NCBI RefSeq assembly: GCF_007971225.1
Contig: NZ_CP042435.1
Span: 1,302,001-1,366,000 of the forward strand
Direction of reading: 5' to 3'
DNA: 64,000 nt
Source of the DNA: Panacibacter ginsenosidivorans
Lineage (GTDB): Bacteria; Bacteroidota; Bacteroidia; Chitinophagales; Chitinophagaceae
Part shown: positions 34,471-42,771 of the stretch, piece after piece
Numbering within the stretch: the first letter of the stretch is position 1
Layout: each line of letters begins with the position of its first letter
The notes under the pieces: generated by a model
The model's input: the letters and a program-made list of their open reading frames with translations, nothing else
Databases searched by the model: none
Told to the model about the DNA's origin: nothing
Position numbers and translations under genes: made by a program

Positions 34471-36222
34471 ATGAAAAAATTGATTACTTATCTGTTATGC
34501 AGCATTGCATTGATATCAAATGCACAGGTTGCAACAGAATGGGTTAACCAGCCACGTGGCAATGCCATTGCCACAGACGCATTCAACAATGTTTACAGTG
34601 TTGATTGGGAATACAATCCCGGTGGAGATATTACGCTTACCAAACGCAACACTGCAGGCAATATTCTATGGCAGGTGCCTTACGATAACACAGATTTTAC
34701 AAGACATGAAGTAGCTACATGGGTTGAGACAGATAATCAAAATAATATTCTTGTAACGGGCACGGTAAGATCTGGTTATTCCAATCCTGTAAATGCTGCA
34801 AGTATATTGATGAAGTATGACCCTGCGGGTAATTTATTGTGGCGAAAAGTTTATGAGAGTTCTTTTGACGGATCTTATACAAAAAAATGCATAGTAGATG
34901 CAGCTAACAATATTTATGTATTGGGCATGGGCAGCGGTCCGCGGGGATACGTAACGAAAGTAAAGAAATTTGCACCTGATGGCAGTACATTGTGGACATA
35001 CTACGACAGTGCCGGCATAGGTGCCCCGCTTAATTTTAAATTCACAGCAGATAATAAAATTGTTATTGCAGGCAGAGGCATTATCGGCAGTGTAAATGGT
35101 TATGCAAAAATTGATCTTGATGGAAATAATATCTGGAATTATGCAGGAGTGTTTAGCTTATATATAGGAGATGCCGCCGGTGATATCTTTGGCAACACAT
35201 ATGTTACACACCAGGATTATTCAGGAACCGGCAGGGGCGTAATAAAAAAACTTTCACCTACAGGAAGCGTAATATGGCAAACGCTATATGACATGGTAGG
35301 TTACCGCGTGGAAGTTGGTACAGATAATTTACCTGTTATTAGTGGTTACCCGAATGCAGGAAGTTTTGGCGCTGCTTTTATGAAGTTTGACAGCAACGGA
35401 AATGTGCAATGGCAAAATTTAGATGCCGATGGACCATCATACTCTTTACTGTTGCATGCACAAATGAAATTGGATGAAGCCAATAATGCTTACCTGGCTG
35501 CAGGCACATTATTTGAAATGGCAGTTTGTAAAGTGTATAGCAACGGTGCTTCTGCATGGACGCATACTGCTGCGGGAAGTTATGCTTATGCCATTGACAT
35601 TGGTAACGATAATAACGTGTATGTGGTTGGTGGTAATACAGCAAAATTTGTGCAGTCTGATGTTTGCGCAACTCCTTCAGGTTTGAATGTTTCAAATATA
35701 AGCACGAACAAAGCAAGGCTAAACTGGTCTGCTGCAGGCGGTGCTTTTCAATATGAATTATGGGCAAGACCTGCAAACACAAACCGCTGGAAAAAAATAT
35801 TTGTGCCTGCTGCTAATAATTCATTTGTTGCAAGGGCACTTACCTGTGGTACAACTTACGAATGGAAGATCAGGGCTATTTGTGATAGCGCAGGCAATAA
35901 TACTTCTGCATTTTCCGCAACACAAAACTTTACTACTGCAGCTTGTGCAGCGGTTATTGCTAAAACCGGTTCTAAAATTATTTCTGAAAACAATGCCATA
36001 ATTGTTTATCCAAATCCGGTAAAAGCAGGAGGAACAATTTTCATAAAGAACATACAAGGCAATGCATCCTTTACTTTATATACTGTCGCAGGCAGGCAGG
36101 TTGCAAAAGGCAGCTGTACTACAGGCATTATTCAACTGCCAGAAAATATTAGTGCAGGAATTTATATTGTTGAAATAGACAATAGAATAATTACAAGACA
36201 AAAAATCGCAGTGATAAAATAA
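34471..36222 (+). CDS. T9SS-exported beta-propeller/FN3 protein
   Basis: This 583-residue protein has a signal peptide ending SNAQ (residue 19). Residues about 20-395 hold SBBP-like propeller repeats (LMKYDPAGNLLWRK, AANNIYVLGMG, AKIDLDGNNIWNY). An FN3-like domain lies at about 400-490 (ALTCGTTYEWKIRAIC). A T9SS type A sorting domain covers 510-583 (IIVYPNPVKAGG, GIYIVEI). It is a close relative of the protein at 30825-33140 without the GEVED module. It starts 30 bases after repeat copy 19. A structural or binding role outside the cell is expected. Confidence 0.87.
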   Translation: MKKLITYLLCSIALISNAQVATEWVNQPRGNAIATDAFNNVYSVDWEYNPGGDITLTKRNTAGNILWQVPYDNTDFTRHEVATWVETDNQNNILVTGTVRSGYSNPVNAASILMKYDPAGNLLWRKVYESSFDGSYTKKCIVDAANNIYVLGMGSGPRGYVTKVKKFAPDGSTLWTYYDSAGIGAPLNFKFTADNKIVIAGRGIIGSVNGYAKIDLDGNNIWNYAGVFSLYIGDAAGDIFGNTYVTHQDYSGTGRGVIKKLSPTGSVIWQTLYDMVGYRVEVGTDNLPVISGYPNAGSFGAAFMKFDSNGNVQWQNLDADGPSYSLLLHAQMKLDEANNAYLAAGTLFEMAVCKVYSNGASAWTHTAAGSYAYAIDIGNDNNVYVVGGNTAKFVQSDVCATPSGLNVSNISTNKARLNWSAAGGAFQYELWARPANTNRWKKIFVPAANNSFVARALTCGTTYEWKIRAICDSAGNNTSAFSATQNFTTAACAAVIAKTGSKIISENNAIIVYPNPVKAGGTIFIKNIQGNASFTLYTVAGRQVAKGSCTTGIIQLPENISAGIYIVEIDNRIITRQKIAVIK

Positions 36223-36330
36223 TCATGGTTTTGATAATTAGGATTTTGACTGCTTTATATAGGTGCTGGTGGTAGTAATTACTGCAGGTTCAAAATCAAA
36301 TTTTATGGTAACAAAAAATTAAATACAGGT

Positions 36331-37026
36331 ATGAAAACAACAATCAAGACAGGGCTTGCGGCATTGATTATGCTAATAGCAATTTCCTGCAAAAAGGAAA
36401 ATACAAACATGCGTGCTTTTGCAAAAACTGATGACAGTGCAATGCAATTATCGGTCTCAGATCTTACTGCTGCTGATGCAGTAATAATAGGTACACAGGT
36501 ATGGATGAAAAAAGACCTTACGACCAGCTATTACAGGAACGGAGATAAGATACCACAGGTAAAAGATCCAGCTAAATGGGCTAAGTTAACAACAGGAGCG
36601 TGGTGCTGGTATAATAATGATCCACGCTATGGTAAGCTGTATAACTGGTATGCTGTAAATGATCCCAGGGGGCTTGCACCCGCCGCAGGTTGGCATATAC
36701 CCAGTGATGCAGAGTGGACTGCATTAACTACATTTTTAGGTGGTTATACTGTGGCTGGTGGAAAGATGAAAGAAACCGGAACTACACACTGGCTTACGCC
36801 TAATGCAGATGCTACCAATAGTAGCGGGTTTACTGCACTTCCCGGAGGCACACGATATTATCTTGGCGACTTCTTTGATGTTGGTGGCTATGGTTACTGG
36901 TGGAGTTCAACAGAATCAGATTCGCAGTCAGCTTATCACAGATTGCTTACTTATTTCTATGGCGCTATTTCAAGATTTACAGATTACAAAACAAATGGTT
37001 TCTCTGTTCGTTGTATAAAAGACTAA
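36331..37026 (+). CDS. Fibrobacter succinogenes major paralogous domain lipoprotein
   Basis: This 231-residue lipoprotein has the lipobox IAISC with Cys20, followed by KKE as often seen in Bacteroidota outer-membrane lipoproteins. The rest is a Fib_succ_major domain: IGTQVWMKKDLTTSYYRNGD, GKLYNWYAVNDPRGLAPAGW-like, WHIPSDAEWTAL, and the closing GYWWSSTES and NGFSVRCIKD. The domain has a C-type-lectin-like look and its function is not established. It lies 108 bases after the propeller gene and may share its transcript. Confidence 0.88.
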   Translation: MKTTIKTGLAALIMLIAISCKKENTNMRAFAKTDDSAMQLSVSDLTAADAVIIGTQVWMKKDLTTSYYRNGDKIPQVKDPAKWAKLTTGAWCWYNNDPRYGKLYNWYAVNDPRGLAPAAGWHIPSDAEWTALTTFLGGYTVAGGKMKETGTTHWLTPNADATNSSGFTALPGGTRYYLGDFFDVGGYGYWWSSTESDSQSAYHRLLTYFYGAISRFTDYKTNGFSVRCIKD

Positions 37027-37099
37027 TTGTTTCTTACTACTGAGTAATATATTCAAACAGATAGCCACAGACAACACTACACAAAACCTCTGCTGTTGT

Positions 37100-37160
37100 T
37101 TTCGCTATGATGATACATGTTTGGAATGTACAAGTGACACAGTTGTTCTAAGTATGTAGA
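37100..37160 (-). repeat. Degenerate dispersed repeat, type A with 4-bp deletion (copy 20)
   Basis: At 37128-37145 the core reads GTACAAGTGACACAGTTG, exactly type A minus one AGTG unit of the internal GTGAGTGA direct repeat. The flanks are weak. Confidence 0.55.
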
Positions 37161-37169
37161 ATCATTCGT

Positions 37170-38218
37170 TCAGGAAATTTGTAAAATTGCTTTTACGCAG
37201 TTGTCCAGTTTTTTATCGAATACTTCGTATGCCTTTGCTCCGTCCTGTAATAAAAATTGATGTGTTATAATATCTTCTATTGCATAACGCTGCAGCACTT
37301 CTTCTCTTATTAATTTTTCAGCGTAATAGTGTGCAGGGCAACGACCGCTTTTGTAAATAAGATTTTTATCATACGCTTCGCCTGGAGAAAAAGAAAAATG
37401 GTTTGCTGTATGCACACCAACAGATGATATGGTTCCACCGGGGCGAAGAAGATCAATAGCCATCTTCAATGTAGCAGAACTACCAACAACCTCCATTACT
37501 GCATCAGCACCGCGACCATGTGTGTTGTTGAGAATTTCTTCTTTAATATCAATAAGCGATGGATTAAGCGGAACTGCACCAAATTGTTTTGCAATGGCTA
37601 ATCGTTCGGGTACAACATCAATCGCAAATACGGTTTCAGCACCAAGATGCTTTGCAGCAATGATGGTCATAAGACCTACAGGTCCGCACCCGACAACTGC
37701 ATAAACATTTTTTGGTTTTATGCCTGCATTGTCTGCACAGAAATAACCTGTAGAAAAAACGTCTCCCAATAACAACCCTTTCTTTTCATTAAGATCATTG
37801 CTTAATGGAAGTAAAGTACTATCTGCCATTGGCACGCGTAGATAACCTGCCTGTGCACCATGAAGACCATAACCTTTCTCTACCCAACCAAATAGATTTC
37901 CTTTTTCGCAGCGGCATGTAAGACCAATACGACAATAAAAACATTCACCACATGAGGTAGTAAAAGGGCTAATACTTTTGTACCTTTTTTGAATCTCTTT
38001 ACATCACTACCTGCTTCTTCTACAATGCCGGTAAACTCGTGCCCCATCACTGTTCCATGATCCAGTCCTGTTTCTCTTCCATGATATACATGCAGATCAG
38101 AACCACAAATACCGGACATGGTTATTTTTACAATTGCATCTGTTGAATGAAGCAATTGAGGATCCTGAACGTTGCTATATTCAATGATTTCTTTTCCGCC
38201 GAATGTTAGTGCCTGCAT
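37170..38218 (-). pseudogene. Zinc-dependent alcohol dehydrogenase, frameshifted
   Basis: Two reading frames together give a full medium-chain dehydrogenase of about 349 residues. The N-terminal part (38218 to about 37965) has the catalytic zinc ligands Cys38 and GHE (59-61). The C-terminal part (about 37965 to 37170) has the structural zinc cysteines SCGECFYCRIGLTC and the NAD motif GCGPVGL. The frame changes at the short run AAAAGGG at 37962-37968, where one G seems missing. Whether this is a true inactivating mutation or a sequencing slip cannot be told here. Substrate unknown. Confidence 0.85.
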
Positions 38219-38284
38219 TGTGTGAAGTTAAAGATTGCGTAACATTAGGAGGATGAGGAGTTCCATAATATTCCGTTTATCCTA

Positions 38285-38345
38285 TAGTTGCCATTAAAAC
38301 CTGACGTACAAGTGAGTGACACAACAGGCGATGCCATGAAATACT
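38285..38345 (-). repeat. Dispersed core repeat, type A (copy 21)
   Basis: The exact core is at 38304-38323 followed by AGGCGATGCCATGAAAT. It lies in the divergent gap 38219-38566. Confidence 0.88.
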
Positions 38346-38500
38346 AAAGCTTGCTCCATAAGTCATCCCCGGGGAGTTATTATTTCTCCGGCACAAACAA
38401 TAAACATCTGCAGCAACAATACCTGCTGCTATTTCAGTTTTACAGCGTGTTGATATACAGCCAGGTATTCTCATATCTACATTAGATAACAATTTATTTA

Positions 38501-38533
38501 ATAAATATTTATTGTTTTTCAATAAATATTTAT
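38501..38533. promoter_or_regulatory. 14-bp inverted repeat, probable operator of the DUF2975/HTH operon
   Basis: ATAAATATTTATTG (38501-38514) and CAATAAATATTTAT (38520-38533) are perfect inverted repeats with a 5-base spacer, ending 33 bases before the ATG. TTG at 38512-38514 and TATAATTG at 38535-38542 are spaced like a Bacteroidota -33/-7 promoter with one mismatch. Autorepression by the HTH protein of the operon is inferred. Confidence 0.6.
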
Positions 38534-38566
38534 CTATAATTGCATCATTATTTAAAAAAAACTAAC

Positions 38567-39100
38567 ATGAAAACAAGAACAGAAAAAATTTTAGTAGTCC
38601 TTAAAATTCTTGCCCTCCTGGGTGCCATTAAATATTCAATTGACTGCGGAGCCCAGTTAACCAATTTTGTAGCAAGCTTTATAAACACTGAATGGGCGAA
38701 ACGTACGTACGAGGTTAACCTGGATATATTCAACATTCGTGAGAAAAGTATTGCGTATTATTCTTACGCCATGTGTTTAACCATTGCGGTTTCGGCATTA
38801 AAAGCAACTATCTGGTACGTAGTTTATGCCTTGCTTATGAAGCTTAAACTTAAAACACCTTTTTCTATGGAAGTAGAAAAAAAATTTGAAAGCATCGCCT
38901 TCCTGTTGCTTGCTGTTTGGATCGTGAGCGCCATTTTCTGGAAGATTTATGCTTACTACCTCACGCAGGATACAGGCATACAATTACCGGCTAACAACAG
39001 CAGTGATGAATACTTTTTTATGGCAGGTATTGTTTATATCATCTCGCAGATATTTAAACGTGGTATCGAAATGCAGGAAGAAAACCAATTAACCGTATAA
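38567..39100 (+). CDS. DUF2975 membrane protein
   Basis: This 177-residue protein has four membrane helices (about 10-35, 68-93, 108-132 and 145-168) and the motif KTPFSMEVEKKFESIA between helices 2 and 3, typical of DUF2975. Family members are nearly always paired with a small HTH regulator, as here. ATG 38567 is chosen over an upstream TTG, which lies inside the promoter element. The gene for the HTH protein follows after only 3 bases. The function of the pair is unknown. Confidence 0.87.
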   Translation: MKTRTEKILVVLKILALLGAIKYSIDCGAQLTNFVASFINTEWAKRTYEVNLDIFNIREKSIAYYSYAMCLTIAVSALKATIWYVVYALLMKLKLKTPFSMEVEKKFESIAFLLLAVWIVSAIFWKIYAYYLTQDTGIQLPANNSSDEYFFMAGIVYIISQIFKRGIEMQEENQLTV

Positions 39101-39103
39101 CCT

Positions 39104-39328
39104 ATGCCGATTATTGTAAATCTTGATGTAATGATGGCTAAACGAAAGATGTCGCTGAATGAGCTTTCAGAAAAAGTTGATCTTACATTGGCTAATCTCT
39201 CTATCTTAAAAACGGGCAAAGCAAAAGCTGTTCGTTTCAGCACGTTAGAAGCAATTTGTAAAGTGCTTAATTGTCAGCCGGGTGATATACTTGAGTATGT
39301 AGAAGAAGGCAACAAATCGCAAATTTAG
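39104..39328 (+). CDS. Cro/C1-type (YozG-like) HTH regulator
   Basis: This 74-residue protein is a single XRE-family helix-turn-helix domain: MMAKRKMSLNELSEKVDLTLANLSILKTGKAKAVRFSTL, ending with CQPGDILEYV as in the YozG-like group. It starts 3 bases after the DUF2975 stop, so co-translation is likely. It is the natural candidate to bind the 14-bp inverted repeat at 38501-38533. Confidence 0.92.
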   Translation: MPIIVNLDVMMAKRKMSLNELSEKVDLTLANLSILKTGKAKAVRFSTLEAICKVLNCQPGDILEYVEEGNKSQI

Positions 39329-39397
39329 TTGCTGTAATTTTTAGGATACTAGCTGCAACGTTTGGCAAACAGATCTTCGCAAAAAGACATTGTATAT

Positions 39398-39540
39398 TGG
39401 TCATGCCCGCAGGGCCTTGTCCTTTCAACGGCGCTGCACCCGCTTCTTTGCCGCGATATGGCTGCGCCATCGCTGCAATTTCGGCTTAGCCGGAACCGAA
39501 CCGGCTGAGATGCCTTAAGCAAGGACGGGTATGAACACGA
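39398..39540. other. GC-rich non-coding block
   Basis: Within the gap 39329-39707 this stretch is clearly richer in G and C (well over half by eye) than the surrounding AT-rich DNA. It contains short inverted pieces such as AGCCGG and CCGGCT around 39488-39510. It matches no gene and does not contain the common dispersed core. It may be a copy of another dispersed element or a structured RNA. Confidence 0.4.
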
Positions 39541-39707
39541 ACGATAAAAAATAAACTGAACAACTGCAGTAACAATTGACAGCATTACATTTCAGTCAAA
39601 TAATCATTCCTTTTTTAAAGTGCAGGTGCGCAACTAAAGCAATTCTCCGCTTGTTTGCCTTTATAATAGTTTTATGCTGCACAATGAAGATTTCTTCCTA
39701 ATATTTT

Positions 39708-41324
39708 TTACCTGTTTATTATTATCTTCTGCACTACGCCGGTAGTATTATTCTTTAGATAATATAAACCCGGACTTACACCGGCAATATTGATAATCGT
39801 ACTACCATTGATTGATTTTCTAAGCAGCGTTTTACCCGACTGGTCAATAAGTGAAACAATTGCTTTAGTATTAGCCTGGATGTATATCTGATCTCTTGCG
39901 GGGTTGGGATAAACAGTGAAGCCGCCATTGTTGAGTTTTGATGCTTTTGCTTTGTTTTCTTTTGGTAATTCCGTTGTTTCAAACCTGCCTGTTTTGTTGT
40001 AGACTAATTTCATACCCCAGTAATCGCGACCGCCTCTTGAATGCGTTTTTTTATCTCCTGATATGCGAGATTGGGAGTAGCCGCCTACTATATAATTATT
40101 TCCTGAAATTTCTATGACGCTATAAGCTTCATCAGGATCGTTCCCTCCTATTGTTTTATCCCACTGAATATTCCCCTGGCTATCAAGTTTTACAACCCAA
40201 TAATCTTCGTCTCCCCTGCTGTTTTCTGTTTTTTCGCCTGATATGTTTGAGAAGGAATATCCTGCCAGAATATACCCCCCATCATAGGTCTCCTGAAGAG
40301 AAGTTAACTCATCATAGTCGCTACCTCCAATCGTTTTGTTCCATTGTATCTTTCCCATGCTATCAAGTTTTACAACCCAATAATCTTCCTTACCCCTACT
40401 GTTTTCTGTTTTTTCTCCTGATATACCTGATGTGGAATAACCGCCCAAAATATATCCTCCATCACTGGTTTGCCGGAGAGCGTTTAACTTATCAGCAAGG
40501 CTACCTCCAATCGTTTTGTCCCATTGAATGTTTCCCAGGCTATCAAGTTTTACAACCCAATAATCATCCTGTCCCCTGCTATTTTCAGTTTTTTCACCTG
40601 ATATATCTGACCAGGAATAACCACCCAAAATATATCCTTCATCACTGGTTTGCTGAACCGAGGTTAATCCATCCGTATTGTTTCCGCCGATTGTTTTATC
40701 CCATATAATTTTTCCTGTGCTATCAAGTTTTACTAACCAATAGTCAAATCCGCCTCTGCTATCTTGTGTTTTTTCACCAGAAATATTTGAATCAGACTGG
40801 CCACCTAATATATATCCGTTGCCAGTAGTTTGCTGAAGAGAAGTCAACCTATCATTAGTACCATTTCCTCCAATGGTTTTGTCCCATTGTATAGTTCCTG
40901 AGCTATCCAGCCTTATTACCCAGTAATCATCACCACCTCTACTATTTTCAGTTTTTTCAGACGATATGTTTGACTGTGAGAAACCGCCTACCAGATACCC
41001 GTAATCGCTGGTTTGCAGAAGATCAGATAAATAATCCTGGTCACTTCCACCAATGGTTTTATCCCATTGGATTTTATATGTGCTGTCCATTTTTATGATC
41101 CAATAATCATAACCCCCTCTTATATTTTCAGTTTTATCGCCGGATATACATGAAGTAGAATACCCCCCGACAATTATGCCTTTGTCTTTTGTTAAATACA
41201 TATTGCTAAACCAGTCACTATAATTGCCACCGATTTCTTTTTGCGCTTTGATTTCAGGTTGCGCAAAACTCTTAACGGATATGATACATGTGAGTATAAT
41301 GATGCATAAAAAACTTTGTTTCAT
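39708..41324 (-). CDS. T9SS-exported repeat protein (seven about 60-residue repeats)
   Basis: This 538-residue protein has a signal peptide ending SFAQ (residue 22). From residue 53 on it holds six full and one partial repeat of about 60 residues. Each has GGYSxSxISGEKTENSRG, DYWVVKLDSxGxIQWDKTIGG and QTSDGGYILG, like the propeller-type repeats of Bacteroidota exported proteins. Residues about 465-538 form a T9SS type A sorting domain (FTVYPNPARDQIYI, GLYYLK). The DNA repeats are similar enough to favour recombination or copy-number change. Function unknown. Confidence 0.87.
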   Translation of the reverse strand: MKQSFLCIIILTCIISVKSFAQPEIKAQKEIGGNYSDWFSNMYLTKDKGIIVGGYSTSCISGDKTENIRGGYDYWIIKMDSTYKIQWDKTIGGSDQDYLSDLLQTSDYGYLVGGFSQSNISSEKTENSRGGDDYWVIRLDSSGTIQWDKTIGGNGTNDRLTSLQQTTGNGYILGGQSDSNISGEKTQDSRGGFDYWLVKLDSTGKIIWDKTIGGNNTDGLTSVQQTSDEGYILGGYSWSDISGEKTENSRGQDDYWVVKLDSLGNIQWDKTIGGSLADKLNALRQTSDGGYILGGYSTSGISGEKTENSRGKEDYWVVKLDSMGKIQWNKTIGGSDYDELTSLQETYDGGYILAGYSFSNISGEKTENSRGDEDYWVVKLDSQGNIQWDKTIGGNDPDEAYSVIEISGNNYIVGGYSQSRISGDKKTHSRGGRDYWGMKLVYNKTGRFETTELPKENKAKASKLNNGGFTVYPNPARDQIYIQANTKAIVSLIDQSGKTLLRKSINGSTIINIAGVSPGLYYLKNNTTGVVQKIIINR

Positions 41325-41499
41325 AAAAAGATGTTTAACTAAGTTTCTATTGACGAAGATTTGCAGGGAAAGCGGATGTTCAAAACTATTTAGACTTTTA
41401 CAACTATTACTTGATACACATTTGCCTGAGAGATGATTAAGATCATTGTGCCTTTGTTAGTCATTTATTCCCTTTTGTTATATTTAGTTGCTCAATTTA

Positions 41500-41555
41500 G
41501 CTTTTGAAGGTGAAATGATTGACACGACAGGGATGCCATGAAATATTGCTGCTTA
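41500..41555 (-). repeat. Degenerate dispersed repeat, type A (copy 22)
   Basis: GGTGAAATGATTGACACGAC at 41510-41529 resembles the core, and AGGGATGCCATGAAAT matches the flank of copies 21 and 23. The divergent gap 41325-41680 shows nothing else. Confidence 0.5.
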
Positions 41556-41680
41556 CTAAAAATAAAAAAGCAATATTCATGAAGTAAATACCGTAGCTGA
41601 CAAACAATGTTTTCTTTCAACGCCGATTTTGTATACTAACTTTCGTACTACTTTAGCCAAAGCTTATAACCAATCTTACA

Positions 41681-42598
41681 ATGAAAATCATTATTAGTTT
41701 TTTGATCGCAATTATTATATCGCGTGGTATAAGTATTGCGCAGGTAAAAAGTTATTACATCAACGCGGACAGTACTTTCCCGGGAATGGAGAAGATACAC
41801 AGTGGCCATTTTATTACCGTTAATATGAGCAACAGGTCCGGAAAAAAATTACTGGTAAGTATTCCCGGTACTACAGGGCCCGCCGATGTAATGAGATCAT
41901 TCGATAGTGTTGCAGCGCTTGAAGGTTATCATACTATCAGTATTGACTATCCTAATAACCGCAATACTGCAACTTTTATAAACAGCATAGATAAAGAGGC
42001 GTTTAATAAATTCAGGCAGGAGCTGGATTTCGGCACACCTGTTTCTGATTCTGTGAATGTAGATTCTTTGAACAGTATTGTTAACCGCATCACTAAACTG
42101 GTAATATATCTTGCTAAAACAAGACCTGCAGAAGGCTGGAATAATTTCCTGGATCATGATAAAATAATATGGGAGCGTGTTACACTTGCCGGGCATTCAC
42201 AAGGTGCGGGGCATGTAAGTTATATTGGGCATGCATTCAAAGTTCATAAAGTTATTATGCTTTCTGGTCCACAGGATTTTTTATCAAACTATGATATGCC
42301 TGCACCCTGGTTATCTGCAGATTCAAAAACACCATACAGCAGCTTTTACTCATTTCTTCATGATGATGATGCTTACAACACACAACGGCAAATAAGAAAT
42401 GATCTTACTGCGATGCATGCAGACTCGTCTGTTATCTGTCGCTTTCAAAACATGAATGCATTTTCAAAACAGTGCAGGATATTTATTTCTGGTATACAGG
42501 TGCCAAATACTACGCAACAAAATATGGGAATGCAAAACCATATGGCAAGCATAATGCCTATGCATAGCAAGGTTTGGATATGGTTGCTGAAGGATTAG
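41681..42598 (+). CDS. Exported alpha/beta-hydrolase-like protein
   Basis: This 305-residue protein has a signal peptide ending SIAQ (residue 21). The nucleophile elbow is GHSQGAGH with Ser173, preceded by LVSIPGTTGPADV as a possible oxyanion region. A late His (QNHMAS) could complete the triad. The spacing resembles a group of uncharacterised exported esterase-like proteins in Bacteroidota and Proteobacteria. The substrate is unknown. It ends at a bidirectional terminator shared with the M61 peptidase. Confidence 0.72.
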   Translation: MKIIISFLIAIIISRGISIAQVKSYYINADSTFPGMEKIHSGHFITVNMSNRSGKKLLVSIPGTTGPADVMRSFDSVAALEGYHTISIDYPNNRNTATFINSIDKEAFNKFRQELDFGTPVSDSVNVDSLNSIVNRITKLVIYLAKTRPAEGWNNFLDHDKIIWERVTLAGHSQGAGHVSYIGHAFKVHKVIMLSGPQDFLSNYDMPAPWLSADSKTPYSSFYSFLHDDDAYNTQRQIRNDLTAMHADSSVICRFQNMNAFSKQCRIFISGIQVPNTTQQNMGMQNHMASIMPMHSKVWIWLLKD

Positions 42599-42611
42599 AA
42601 GATTATTTTGT

Positions 42612-42675
42612 ATATGTTGAAATATGTTCAATAGTACAAGTGTGCGACGCAACAGGTGATGCCATGAAAAACTAA
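42612..42675 (-). repeat. Dispersed core repeat, type B core with type A-like flank (copy 23)
   Basis: The exact type B core is at 42634-42653, followed by AGGTGATGCCATGAAAAAC, the flank usually seen with type A cores. This copy looks mosaic. Confidence 0.88.
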
Positions 42676-42710
42676 GTTGGGTACATAAAAAAACAACCAT
42701 AGCATAAAAC

Positions 42711-42753
42711 AAAAAAGTTGAATAAACTTTTGCTGCGCTTATTCAACTTTTTT
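42711..42753. terminator. Bidirectional rho-independent terminator
   Basis: AAAAAAGTTGAATAA (42711-42725) pairs perfectly over 15 bp with TTATTCAACTTTTTT (42739-42753). The A and T runs at the ends give a T tail on both strands, serving the converging esterase and M61 genes. Confidence 0.9.
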
Positions 42754-42771
42754 ATGATGGCAGCAGGAAAT

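Noticed and set aside
40151-40708. 185-codon plus-strand frame opposite the T9SS repeat protein
   Set aside because: Its repeats mirror the codons of the real minus-strand gene.
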